Source: Planctomycetaceae bacterium (lineage in GTDB: Bacteria > Planctomycetota > Planctomycetia > Pirellulales > Thermoguttaceae). From it: a stretch of DNA of 12,025 nt. Each line of letters starts with the position of its first letter. Positions within the stretch are counted from its first letter, which is position 1. The DNA is taken from NCBI GenBank assembly GCA_031278315.1, contig JAITKS010000427.1, positions 1-12,025 on the forward strand. The letters are read 5' to 3'. The notes beneath the pieces are model-generated. The model saw only the letters and a program-made list of their open reading frames with translations, ran no database searches and was not told the DNA's origin. Shown here in pieces: positions 1 through 5,269 of this stretch. Both the position numbers and the translations under genes were made by a program.

Positions 1-313
1 CGCCACTGTTGGTAATAGTATAAGTATTAGTTAGATGAAAATAAGAACTCGATGAGCTATAAGTTGTCCCGCTACTATAATTATTATCATAATAATTACT
101 ATTAGTGATAATAACACCAGCAGAAATCGAACTATTATATGTAATCGCGTTGCCTCCGGTAATAGCAATAGGATTAGATTGAGCGTACAGATAATTTTCT
201 GCGGCGTTAAAAAAAATTGTGTAACCGATGATTGCAATAAATATAGCGGTGACAGCAAAATAGTTTCTTTGTACAATAAATAGCAAAGTTTTCTTTAAGT
301 AATAGTTTAACAT
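1..313 (-). CDS. Start of a secreted Ser/Asn/Tyr-rich protein, cut by the left window edge
   Basis: An ATG at 313-311 opens a frame that stays open for 104 codons to the left edge, so only the N-terminus is present. It begins with a basic stretch (LKK, then QR) followed by a hydrophobic segment (about residues 19-34, FAVTAIFIAIIGYTIFF), which looks like a long signal peptide or signal anchor. After an AAENYLYAQS stretch the sequence becomes rich in Ser, Thr, Asn and Tyr, with alternating beta-type residues (PIAITGGNAITYNSSIS) and a Tyr/Asn/Ser-rich run. This composition is seen in large exported surface proteins such as autotransporter-like or beta-helix adhesins; that family placement is inference, because no conserved domain is visible in the fragment. 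No Shine-Dalgarno sequence precedes the ATG. It lies 137 bp downstream of flgJ in the same direction and is probably a separate unit. Confidence 0.6.
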   Translation of the reverse strand, partial: MLNYYLKKTLLFIVQRNYFAVTAIFIAIIGYTIFFNAAENYLYAQSNPIAITGGNAITYNSSISAGVIITNSNYYDNNYSSGTTYSSSSSYFHLTNTYTITNSG

Positions 314-323
314 TTGTAATTAG

Positions 324-343
324 TCCGTGTAATTTTGTTTGAG
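324..343 (+). repeat. Short dispersed repeat TCCGTGTAATTTTG
   Basis: The segment TCCGTGTAATTTTGTTTGAG recurs with small changes at 2642-2661 (TCCGTGTAATTTTTGTTCTC) and at 4018-4033 (TCCGTGTAATTTCGAG). All three copies lie between genes. At the latter two it forms one arm of a loose inverted repeat with an ACGAAATACACGAA-type arm. Function unknown. Confidence 0.5.
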
Positions 344-450
344 GTTAGTTTTGACAAGACGTCATGGATTATTCACATATTACAGATAACAATTTAGTAA
401 CAATCTCAAGTTAGTATTGCAAAATAACTGCTAAAACGATACGTATAACT

Positions 451-993
451 TTAAATATTCTCATTGAATCTTTGTCTTATGAATTGGTTATACATTGGTT
501 CCGAGAGTTTTTTTGTTGTTGAAATAGTAAGTTGTTCGACTAGTTTGTTATCTAATTCATCTTGAAAAATTTCTTCAGTTCGTCCGCCGTGAAAGTATGG
601 ATTTTTTTGTTGTGTTGCTCTCATAGATTTTAACATTTGCCCGAACAAAACTTGTCCGACAAATTTATGAAACAATTCTCTAAATTTAAGATCATCAGAG
701 TTAGTATAATTATTTTTTTCTTCTGTTTGATTTGCTTCTAGATGTGTAATCTCATTTTTTGATATTGTATTTTTTGCGTTTTCCGGTTGTTGATTTACTA
801 CAATATTTTTGTTTTGTCTAGGTTGATATGTATTGACAAAATTTTTGTTATTACTGTTATTATTTGAACTCAGCAAAACTTCATCGCTGTTATCTAATCT
901 ATAATTTTTGACAAAGTTGAAATCAGTATTTTGAGCAGTAACAGTATTTGTCAATAATTTGTTTGGTAATAAATTTGTAATGTTCGTTATCAT
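451..993 (-). CDS. flgJ: FlgJ-type flagellar rod-binding protein (no muramidase domain)
   Basis: This 180-residue protein carries a C-terminal rod-binding domain (about residues 103-172). It shows the family signatures FRELFHKFVGQVLFGQMLKSM, broken here as FRELFHKF (104-111) then GQVLFGQMLKSMR (113-125), followed by YFHGGRTEEIFQDELD (133-148). FlgJ rod-binding domains act in the periplasm and cap or scaffold the growing flagellar rod. The peptidoglycan-hydrolase domain of enterobacterial FlgJ (about 310 residues) is absent, as in many phyla where it is a separate protein. The first 100 residues are a low-complexity Asn/Gln/Lys/Thr-rich tail with no recognisable domain. The gene follows flgI in the same direction, the usual flagellar order, but the two are 260 bp apart with a repeat element between them. 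No Shine-Dalgarno precedes the ATG. The domain assignment is firm; the function of the N-terminal tail is unknown. Confidence 0.85.
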   Translation of the reverse strand: MITNITNLLPNKLLTNTVTAQNTDFNFVKNYRLDNSDEVLLSSNNNSNNKNFVNTYQPRQNKNIVVNQQPENAKNTISKNEITHLEANQTEEKNNYTNSDDLKFRELFHKFVGQVLFGQMLKSMRATQQKNPYFHGGRTEEIFQDELDNKLVEQLTISTTKKLSEPMYNQFIRQRFNENI

Positions 994-1046
994 TTTTTGA
1001 TAGTTTTATAAATAGTCACAAAATTTTGAAAAGACATATTTTTTTC

Positions 1047-1070
1047 GTAATATTTCAGCAGAATAATTTT
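1047..1070 (+). repeat. Spacer-boundary motif GTAATATTTCAGCAGAAT
   Basis: The first 18 nt are identical to the reverse complement of 7403-7420. This copy starts 54 bp upstream of the flgJ start and directly precedes the composite repeat at 1101-1255, so it may be that element's left end. Confidence 0.7.
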
Positions 1071-1100
1071 AAACTAAAACTATTCTTATATTCCTACTTG

Positions 1101-1255
1101 AATTTTCGGTATTTGTTTTAAACATGTATTAATCAAACTAGCCCTGCAAGGGCAATCGGATATTACTCAATAATAGCAGTTCGTGATTCGAACTTAGAAC
1201 CGGTACTAATTTCCGCATGCGAACTAACCACTGACCACTAACCACTAACCTAACT
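1101..1255 (+). repeat. Composite intergenic repeat, copy A, with heptamer tail
   Basis: This spacer matches the reverse complement of 5085-5235 along most of its length. Shared blocks in order are TTCGGTATTT plus GTTTTAAAC; a small hairpin block (GCCCTGCAAGGGC here) followed by ATCGGA; and a core at 1183-1227 that matches 5119-5163 at 43 of 45 positions and contains the palindrome CGCATGCG. The 3' end is a tandem array with a 7-bp period, unit CACTAAC, from 1222 to 1254 (four units plus a partial one). The array runs exactly into the flgI stop codon (TAG at 1256-1254). No coding capacity was seen. It looks like a small non-autonomous element or structural repeat; its mechanism is unknown. 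Confidence 0.75.
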
Positions 1256-2369
1256 ATTTTCCGGCATATATTACATCGCCGATAATAGCACCTTTTTGAT
1301 GCAGTGCTTTAACGATATCTATCATATCTTGAGCCGATAATCTTAAAGCGTCCATTGAGGCTTGCAAAGCTTTTAATTTTGTGTTTGTTACAGCTTCTCC
1401 GTTAAATTGTTTTAATTTTGTTTCGGTGTCAACATCGATAAACCTTTGCGGATTTATTTCTTGTTCCGGCGGCACTACAGGCGGACGTATTTCAACCTCG
1501 ACATTTTTATGCGAAATAACTACCGGACGAACTTGCACGTCTTCATCGATAATAATTGTTCCGCTTTTTTCATCTATTAAAACTTGCGGCTGCATTGGTA
1601 TATTTATTAGAATTTCAGTTGCAAGTAATTGATCCATGAATTTCATTGGATTTCCGTAATTCTCTTTCGGCAACCTTACGACGACATAACTTCCATCGAT
1701 AGCTTTAGCGATTTCTATACTTTGATGTTTAAATTCATTATTTATACTTGAAGCGAGATTGAATGCCATTCTCATATTTGCGTGTTCCGGTTTTAGTACC
1801 AATGTAACACAACCGGATTTAATATATGGATTATTGAAATCTGCTGTCAATCGGCATCCTTTTGTTATAAAAGCGTTATTAGGTTTACCTTGAATTTCAG
1901 TAAGATTCCCCCATGCCATACCTTGAATAGGCGATTCTTCCGGCGGTAAAGGAATAGGCGCGAATAATTTCATTTGTGATAATCGTCCGCCTGCTAAACT
2001 TTTTGCGTTACCTGCAGACACAACAGCGCAATCGATAAGATCACCGCTGCGGGCTCCGTGAGCTGGAATTGTTGCAGAAACCTCAACGAGTGCGCTGTTA
2101 CGAGAAGAACTAATTGCTTTAATATCGCTTTCAGGTAAACCGGAACGAGTCAATAACTGTAAGATTGATTTTGCTGTAGGACTAAAATTCTTGAGATCAT
2201 CACCGGTGCCGCTAAGTCCTGAAACTATACCGTAGCCGTGAATCACCGTACCTTCTTGACCTTTAACGCGGGCAACATTTTCAACTCGCAATGCCGCGCC
2301 AAAAAGATCAATGCAAATATACAATGAAAAAAAACTCAAAAAAATGCAAAATAAGAACTTAAATAACAT
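1254..2369 (-). CDS. flgI: Flagellar P-ring protein FlgI
   Basis: The 371-residue product matches FlgI in length (about 365 in enterobacteria). FlgI forms the P-ring around the flagellar rod in the peptidoglycan layer, together with the outer-membrane L-ring protein FlgH. An N-terminal hydrophobic segment (about residues 2-25) is the expected signal peptide. It is followed by the family's opening motif RVKGQEGTVIHGYGIVSGL and then GTGDD (about 34-58). Later conserved blocks include SALVEVSATIPAHGARSGD (about 92-110) and the C-terminal MDALRLSAQDMIDIVKALHQ, a typical FlgI ending. flgJ follows downstream in the same direction. No flgH, flgA or flgG lies within the window, so this is an isolated fragment of the usual flgGAHIJ order. 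No Shine-Dalgarno is visible upstream of the ATG at 2369. The stop codon is embedded in the heptamer array of the neighbouring repeat. Confidence 0.95.
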   Translation of the reverse strand: MLFKFLFCIFLSFFSLYICIDLFGAALRVENVARVKGQEGTVIHGYGIVSGLSGTGDDLKNFSPTAKSILQLLTRSGLPESDIKAISSSRNSALVEVSATIPAHGARSGDLIDCAVVSAGNAKSLAGGRLSQMKLFAPIPLPPEESPIQGMAWGNLTEIQGKPNNAFITKGCRLTADFNNPYIKSGCVTLVLKPEHANMRMAFNLASSINNEFKHQSIEIAKAIDGSYVVVRLPKENYGNPMKFMDQLLATEILINIPMQPQVLIDEKSGTIIIDEDVQVRPVVISHKNVEVEIRPPVVPPEQEINPQRFIDVDTETKLKQFNGEAVTNTKLKALQASMDALRLSAQDMIDIVKALHQKGAIIGDVIYAGK

Positions 2370-2496
2370 CTTGCAAAATAAATGTAAAAATAACGATTAA
2401 TAAAAAATGTTAAACTTTACCGAATATAACGGTAATAACGGGTACATTAAAATCGTACAGAATATCAAAAATAATTAAAATTTTTTAGAATTTTTC

Positions 2497-2520
2497 GTAA
2501 TATTTCAGATTAAATTTTTA
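2497..2520 (+). repeat. Spacer-boundary motif GTAATATTTCAG
   Basis: It shares 18 nt (TTTTTCGTAATATTTCAG) with the copy at 1047 when the flanking T tract is included, then diverges into an AT-rich run. It lies upstream of the flgI start and pairs in orientation with the inverted copy at 2874-2895. Confidence 0.6.
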
Positions 2521-2565
2521 TTTTTCAACTTTTTCGGTAACTACTCAGTAGAGTGACCAATTCCG

Positions 2566-2635
2566 ATTTATTTATTAACCACAGAGAACACAGAGAAAGA
2601 ATATTTTGTAATTTGTGATTTAAGATTTAGTTATC
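2566..2635 (+). repeat. ACCACAGAGAACACAG dispersed repeat, copy 1
   Basis: The segment from TTTATTAACCACAGAG through the following TTTTGTAATTT to a GATTTAAGATTTAG tail matches the reverse complement of 9845-9920 over about 70 bp, with a short insertion in the second copy. It is non-coding. The segment resembles a kind of spacer repeat I recall from diverse bacterial genomes, but its function is not known to me. Confidence 0.55.
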
Positions 2636-2706
2636 TATCAATCCGTGTAATTTTTGTTCTCAAAATTTTTTGTAATTTTAAACATGAAATACACGAACAA
2701 GAGCTA

Positions 2707-2800
2707 TATCAAGAAGTCCCGCTAGGGACGACACTTTATTGAGATATGAGAATGGGTAAAATCTGAAATAACCGTGTCGTCCCTGCGGGACTTCTTGATA
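2707..2800. repeat. REP-like doublet: two hairpins forming a 27-bp inverted repeat
   Basis: The arms at 2707-2734 and 2774-2800 are reverse complements over 27-28 nt apart from one small difference in the centre (GCTAGGG against GCAGGG), with 39 nt between. Each arm is also a hairpin by itself: GTCCC-GCTA-GGGAC on the left and GTCCC-TGC-GGGAC on the right. This two-level symmetry is the architecture of REP or BIME elements, two REP units in opposite orientation. The arms are much richer in GC than the surroundings. No RAYT transposase (TnpA-REP) is seen in the window. Confidence 0.8.
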
Positions 2801-2819
2801 GTTAGCTTATGCCGTAACG

Positions 2820-2845
2820 TAGAGACACAAGGTATTGTGTCTTTA
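2820..2845 (+). repeat. GAGACACAA hairpin repeat, copy 1
   Basis: TAGAGACACAA, the loop GGTA and TTGTGTCTTTA form an 11-bp stem (one G-T pair). Near-identical hairpins occur at 8502-8527 and, in opposite orientation, around 9989-10008. No U-tract follows in the minus direction, so it is not a typical intrinsic terminator. Confidence 0.65.
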
Positions 2846-2873
2846 TTGATTGTCTGGGGTTTAGCGAGTCAAC

Positions 2874-2895
2874 AAAAATTCTACTGAAATATTAC
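2874..2895 (-). repeat. Spacer-boundary motif, inverted copy
   Basis: Read on the minus strand it is GTAATATTTCAGTAGAAT followed by TTTT, 17 of 18 identical to the copy at 1047. It ends 4 bp past the stop codon of the thioredoxin gene. Confidence 0.7.
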
Positions 2896-2899
2896 AATA

Positions 2900-3610
2900 T
2901 TATTTACTTTCTTTAATTTTGAAAGGAGCTTCTTTTGGCAGCTTTTCAATGATTTTTGGATTTTTCAGAGTCTTAATATATTTAGCCATAATATCATCAC
3001 TCAATTCATAATTTATTTGTGTGGGCATTCCTTCCCATAGAACCGCACCCTTGATTGGTTCTATTAAAACAGCATGCGGAATACCCGTAACATTTAATGC
3101 TTTTGCAAATCGGCGTTTTGTATCAACCGCAACAGAGGATTTCATATTTGCGAATTTTAAATTACCTTGCATTTCATTTAACTCTTTTTTGCCTGTTTCA
3201 CATATTGATATGACTACAAGCTCATCTTTGTATTTTTCTTGGAAGAATTCTAACAAAGGTAAATTTCGCCTACAGGCTGGACACCATGTTGCCCAAACTT
3301 CAATAAGAACAAATTTACCTTTAATATCTTTGGGCGGTTTGTTTGCCCAATATTCAATCTCGATAGTACCATTTACAATTTCACCTATTGTTTGATATTT
3401 AACAGAATTCGCCCATATCATTCGTAACCGTTCAGTTTGATTTGTTCCTTCGATCAAATTTGCGCTTTCAACTAGCCAAGGCTGTTTGACAAGGTCGATT
3501 TTTGAATTGGATTCTTTTTTGCTCTCATCTTTGGTCTCGTCTGCAAACATGAAATTAGCTGCAATTCCGAAAAGTATGAGAATTAATATTGTAGTTAGGT
3601 TTTTTTTCAT
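2900..3610 (-). CDS. Exported TlpA/ResA-like thioredoxin-fold protein
   Basis: The 236-residue protein has a clear signal peptide (basic MKKN, hydrophobic core 5-22, then ADET), so it should act outside the cytoplasm. A charged linker (24-40) and an uncharacterised segment (41-95) lead into a thioredoxin fold. The core shows VLIEVWATWCPACRRNLPLL (101-120), with the redox pair C110-P-A-C113, and the cis-proline loop GIPHAVLI (176-183, P178). The CPAC active site followed by RRNLP resembles TlpA/ResA/DsbE proteins that reduce or exchange disulfides during cytochrome c maturation or envelope protein folding. No cytochrome maturation genes are nearby, so the substrate is unknown. The start is chosen for the signal peptide; no Shine-Dalgarno precedes it. 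A 27-codon ORF with three cysteines ends 26 bp upstream and may be its leader. Confidence 0.85.
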   Translation of the reverse strand: MKKNLTTILILILFGIAANFMFADETKDESKKESNSKIDLVKQPWLVESANLIEGTNQTERLRMIWANSVKYQTIGEIVNGTIEIEYWANKPPKDIKGKFVLIEVWATWCPACRRNLPLLEFFQEKYKDELVVISICETGKKELNEMQGNLKFANMKSSVAVDTKRRFAKALNVTGIPHAVLIEPIKGAVLWEGMPTQINYELSDDIMAKYIKTLKNPKIIEKLPKEAPFKIKESK

Positions 3611-3636
3611 TTTAATTTTTTTGGTTGAAGGAAATT

Positions 3637-3720
3637 CTAAAAATCCCGCATAAAAGTTTTATTTTTAGAAGGAACACAGTTTGCCGCATATTTTAGATGT
3701 TTACAACGCAGGCAAGACAT
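3637..3720 (-). CDS. 27-residue Cys-containing mini-ORF upstream of the thioredoxin gene
   Basis: An ATG at 3720-3718 starts a 27-codon frame ending in TAG at 3639-3637. The predicted peptide begins MSCLRCKHLKYAANC, giving Cys at 3, 6 and 15, and ends in basic and aromatic residues (KNKTFMRDF). The CxxC...C pattern could bind a metal or respond to thiol state, which is speculative. It has a perfect AGGAGG seven bases upstream, which none of the larger genes here has. The stop codon is 26 bp before the thioredoxin ATG on the same strand, so it could be a leader peptide whose translation controls the downstream gene. The frame lies inside a long hairpin. No family is recognised, and chance occurrence of so short an ORF cannot be excluded. 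Confidence 0.4.
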   Translation of the reverse strand: MSCLRCKHLKYAANCVPSKNKTFMRDF

Positions 3721-3727
3721 TGACATT

Positions 3728-3733
3728 CCTCCT
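3728..3733 (-). promoter_or_regulatory. Strong Shine-Dalgarno sequence AGGAGG
   Basis: The minus-strand AGGAGG is followed by AATGTCA and then the ATG of the mini-ORF at 3720, ideal spacing for a ribosome binding site. It is the only consensus Shine-Dalgarno correctly placed before an ATG that I found in the window, and it lies within a predicted stem. Confidence 0.5.
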
Positions 3734-3772
3734 AAATGCAGATTTTAGAAATTCCCTTGTGTTGAGTGATAA

Positions 3773-3837
3773 ATTTCATATTTGTATAACCCGATTTTTC
3801 TCAGATCAAATCTTTGTCAATCGGTAGAATATGAAAT
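3773..3837. repeat. Two-tier palindrome upstream of the thioredoxin leader
   Basis: Outer arms ATTTCATATT (3773-3782) and AATATGAAAT (3828-3837) are exact 10-bp complements. Inside are CCGATT (3791-3796) and AATCGG (3819-3824), and at the centre AGAT-CAA-ATCT (3803-3813). The symmetry suggests an operator, a cruciform or a hairpin RNA. On the minus strand it sits just before the mini-ORF hairpin, where a promoter would be expected. A TTGACA (3820-3815) lies within it but lacks a well-spaced -10 box. Confidence 0.55.
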
Positions 3838-3937
3838 GTAACTGTAACAAGTAAACGGTCAATAATTCTAATAATTGAATTGATATTTGCAAGTATCGTT
3901 GAGAACTATGATATACTATTCTCTCTTCAGTGAATTT

Positions 3938-3962
3938 GTAATATATCAGCGGAATTTTTTTG
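3938..3962 (+). repeat. Spacer-boundary motif
   Basis: GTAATATATCAGCGGAAT followed by a T run; 16 of the first 18 positions match the copy at 1047. No clear inverted partner lies between it and nadK. Confidence 0.65.
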
Positions 3963-3966
3963 AGAT

Positions 3967-4033
3967 CACGAAATACACGAAAATTATCTAAAAAATCTTT
4001 AAAAAATCTTTTGTGTTTCCGTGTAATTTCGAG
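3967..4033. repeat. ACGAAATACACGAA inverted repeat pair
   Basis: CACGAAATACACGAAAATT (3967-3985) is roughly the reverse complement of the segment around TTTTGTGTTTCCGTGTAATTTCG (about 4009-4031), separated by two AAAAAATCTTT tandem units. Similar half-elements occur at 2642-2703 and at 324-343. It is non-coding. Confidence 0.5.
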
Positions 4034-4128
4034 TTTTTCATGTTAAAAAAATTAAAACCAAAATGTCAAAATAGACCGTTACGAAAATATTCCGCAAAAT
4101 TTTATTCGTTGCGGAGTATAACAGCAGT

Positions 4129-4962
4129 TTAAACATCTAATTCTAAGTTTCCGCTCCATCCGAGTTTTGTACTTAACGTTTTGTAATAATTATTTCCTGG
4201 TGCGTCAATAGTTTTGAATGTACACGGGGCACGCGAAATTCTGATTAAATCATCGGGTTCGACTCTTGAAACTTCAATTCCATCTAATACTAATATTCCT
4301 TTCTGATGCGGACGTATTTCAAATAATCGATTAGGCGAATCAACCAACGGACGATTACTAAGCGTATGAGGACTAATCGGCGAAATAACTACCGCATCAA
4401 TATCATTTCGTAAAATTGGACCGCCCGCAGAAAGACTATGTGCAGTCGATCCTACTGGCGTACTTAATATCAAACCGTCACATCTATACGTTGTAACCAA
4501 GTCGTTATCTACATATAACCCCAAACTAATAATCCGCGAAACCGATTCGCCCTGAACTAAAATTTCATTCAACACGATACTCTCAATTTCAGGATTTTTC
4601 GATTCCCCCCTAAACAATTTACAGTCAAGAAGCAAATGCTCTATTATCGGTAACTGTAATAAATCTGGCCGCGATAATAACGGAATAAGCTCGTTTGCTC
4701 GAACAGTCGATAGAAAACTAAGCGTTCCAAGATGAACCGCAATGACCGGAATCTGATTGTGTCCCATCTGATTCACGGCATGAAGTATAGAACCATCTCC
4801 GCCAAACACAATGGCAATATCCGCCCGTACTTGTGAAATATTTTCTTGACCGTAAAAATCGACCATAACAATTTTACCATGCCGTTCTATTTCAGGTCTC
4901 AACAGTGCCGCCGTTTCCAAAACACCTTCTCGGCGTCCATTACCAATCAATATTATTTCCAT
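4129..4962 (-). CDS. nadK: NAD kinase (ATP-NAD kinase family)
   Basis: This 277-residue cytoplasmic enzyme would phosphorylate NAD to NADP. Family motifs in order are IVFGGDGSILHAV (51-63, with the GGDG active-site motif at 54-57), VHLGTLSFLS (76-85), VLNEILV (130-136) with the conserved NE pair, DGLILSTPVGSTAHSLSAGG (162-181) and SPISPHTLSNRPLV (194-207). Length is normal for bacterial NAD kinases. Two family positions differ from the usual form: GTLSFL where GxLGFL is common, and AHSLSAGG where AYSLSAGG is common. Both are mild changes that leave the catalytic motifs intact. Upstream, GGGAG lies 12 bases before the ATG, a poor ribosome site at best. It has no functional neighbour; repeats separate it from the flanking genes on both sides. 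Confidence 0.95.
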   Translation of the reverse strand: MEIILIGNGRREGVLETAALLRPEIERHGKIVMVDFYGQENISQVRADIAIVFGGDGSILHAVNQMGHNQIPVIAVHLGTLSFLSTVRANELIPLLSRPDLLQLPIIEHLLLDCKLFRGESKNPEIESIVLNEILVQGESVSRIISLGLYVDNDLVTTYRCDGLILSTPVGSTAHSLSAGGPILRNDIDAVVISPISPHTLSNRPLVDSPNRLFEIRPHQKGILVLDGIEVSRVEPDDLIRISRAPCTFKTIDAPGNNYYKTLSTKLGWSGNLELDV

Positions 4963-5269
4963 TTAAAATACTACTCCCAATATAACTGTACTTTCCAAAA
5001 AAAAAATTTAATGACAAATATCCTTATTTTCAAGTTTTTTTTAATGTATTTGAATTAAATGCACTTCTGTACTCCCATCAATGTTAGCGGTTAGTGGTTA
5101 GTGTATAGCGGTTAGTAATTAGTTCGCATGCGGAAATTAGTACCGGCTTTAAGTTCGAATCACTAATCACTCGACACAATTATTCCGATCACCCTTTCAG
5201 AGCGATTTTAGTTTAAAACGAAATACCGAAATTTAAAGTGTGAAAAGTATATATTACAGCACGTTGTAA
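4963..5269. other. 307-bp spacer dominated by composite repeat copy B
   Basis: Apart from an AT-rich upstream region of nadK (about 4963-5080) the spacer is filled by the inverted copy of the composite repeat. A degenerate boundary motif (minus-strand GTAATATATACTTTTC, 5257-5242) marks its end close to the pyrK stop codon. No ORF is supported. Confidence 0.55.
5085..5235 (-). repeat. Composite intergenic repeat, copy B, with heptamer tail
   Basis: This is the inverted partner of 1101-1255. The core at 5119-5163 matches 1183-1227 at 43 of 45 positions. The tail at 5083-5124 has a regular 7-bp period, units GTTAGCG, GTTAGTG, GTTAGTG, TATAGCG, GTTAGTA, ATTAGTT. The GCCCTGCAAGGGC hairpin of copy A is degenerate here (minus-strand CGCTCTGAAAGGGTG), so that hairpin is not strictly conserved. 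Confidence 0.75.

Larger units (their letters stand above)
2370..2899. other. 530-bp spacer made of several repeat families, no gene
   Basis: No convincing ORF is present. From left to right it holds a boundary motif (2497-2520), a 70-bp ACCACAGAGAACACAG repeat (about 2566-2635), a TCCGTGTAATTTTTG / ATGAAATACACGAA pair (2642-2703), a doublet of GC-rich hairpins (2707-2800), a GAGACACAA hairpin (2820-2845) and a second boundary motif in opposite orientation (2874-2895) that ends 5 bp before the thioredoxin stop codon. From 2497 to 2895 the region has the form of a 399-bp element with inverted ends. No transposase is encoded, and no target-site duplication is obvious. Confidence 0.6.
3628..3758 (-). 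promoter_or_regulatory. Long imperfect hairpin enclosing the mini-ORF and its RBS
   Basis: Three nested complementary segments are visible. Outer: 3736-3758 against 3628-3651, about 20 of 25 aligned positions. Middle: 3726-3736 (minus-strand TTTAGGAGGAA) against 3664-3674 (plus-strand TTTAGAAGGAA), 10 of 11. Inner: 3708-3715 against 3681-3687 (TTGCC plus GC). As a minus-strand RNA this folds the whole mini-ORF into one rod and hides its AGGAGG in the middle stem. It could be a regulated leader of the thioredoxin gene, a small structured RNA, or the remains of a palindromic mobile element. The base pairing is seen; the function is inference. Confidence 0.5.
3611..4128. other. 518-bp spacer with two structured palindromes, a mini-ORF and repeats
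   Basis: Between the thioredoxin gene and nadK there is no ORF of normal gene length. Next to the thioredoxin start lies a roughly 130-nt imperfect hairpin (3628-3758) enclosing a 27-codon ORF, then a second palindrome (3773-3837), a boundary motif (3938-3962) and an ACGAAATACACGAA repeat pair (3967-4033). A last AT-rich stretch, GTTACGAAAATATTCCGC (about 4079-4096), loosely resembles the boundary motif. Confidence 0.6.

Noticed and set aside
31..276. 81-codon minus-strand frame with a hydrophobic Ile/Leu/Val-rich product
   Set aside because: It overlaps the better-supported frame starting at 313, which has an ATG and a signal peptide; this one starts at TTG and mirrors the AT-rich codons in another frame.
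1222..1254. CRISPR-like array in the heptamer tails
   Set aside because: The 7-bp units are contiguous with no spacers; it is a micro-tandem repeat.
2820..2845. Intrinsic terminator for the thioredoxin gene
   Set aside because: The stem is followed by no U-tract in the minus direction, and the same hairpin occurs elsewhere in both orientations, so a repeat explains it better.
3021..3395. 124-codon plus-strand ORF
   Set aside because: It lies entirely antisense to the thioredoxin gene, whose motifs are clear; no family features are visible.
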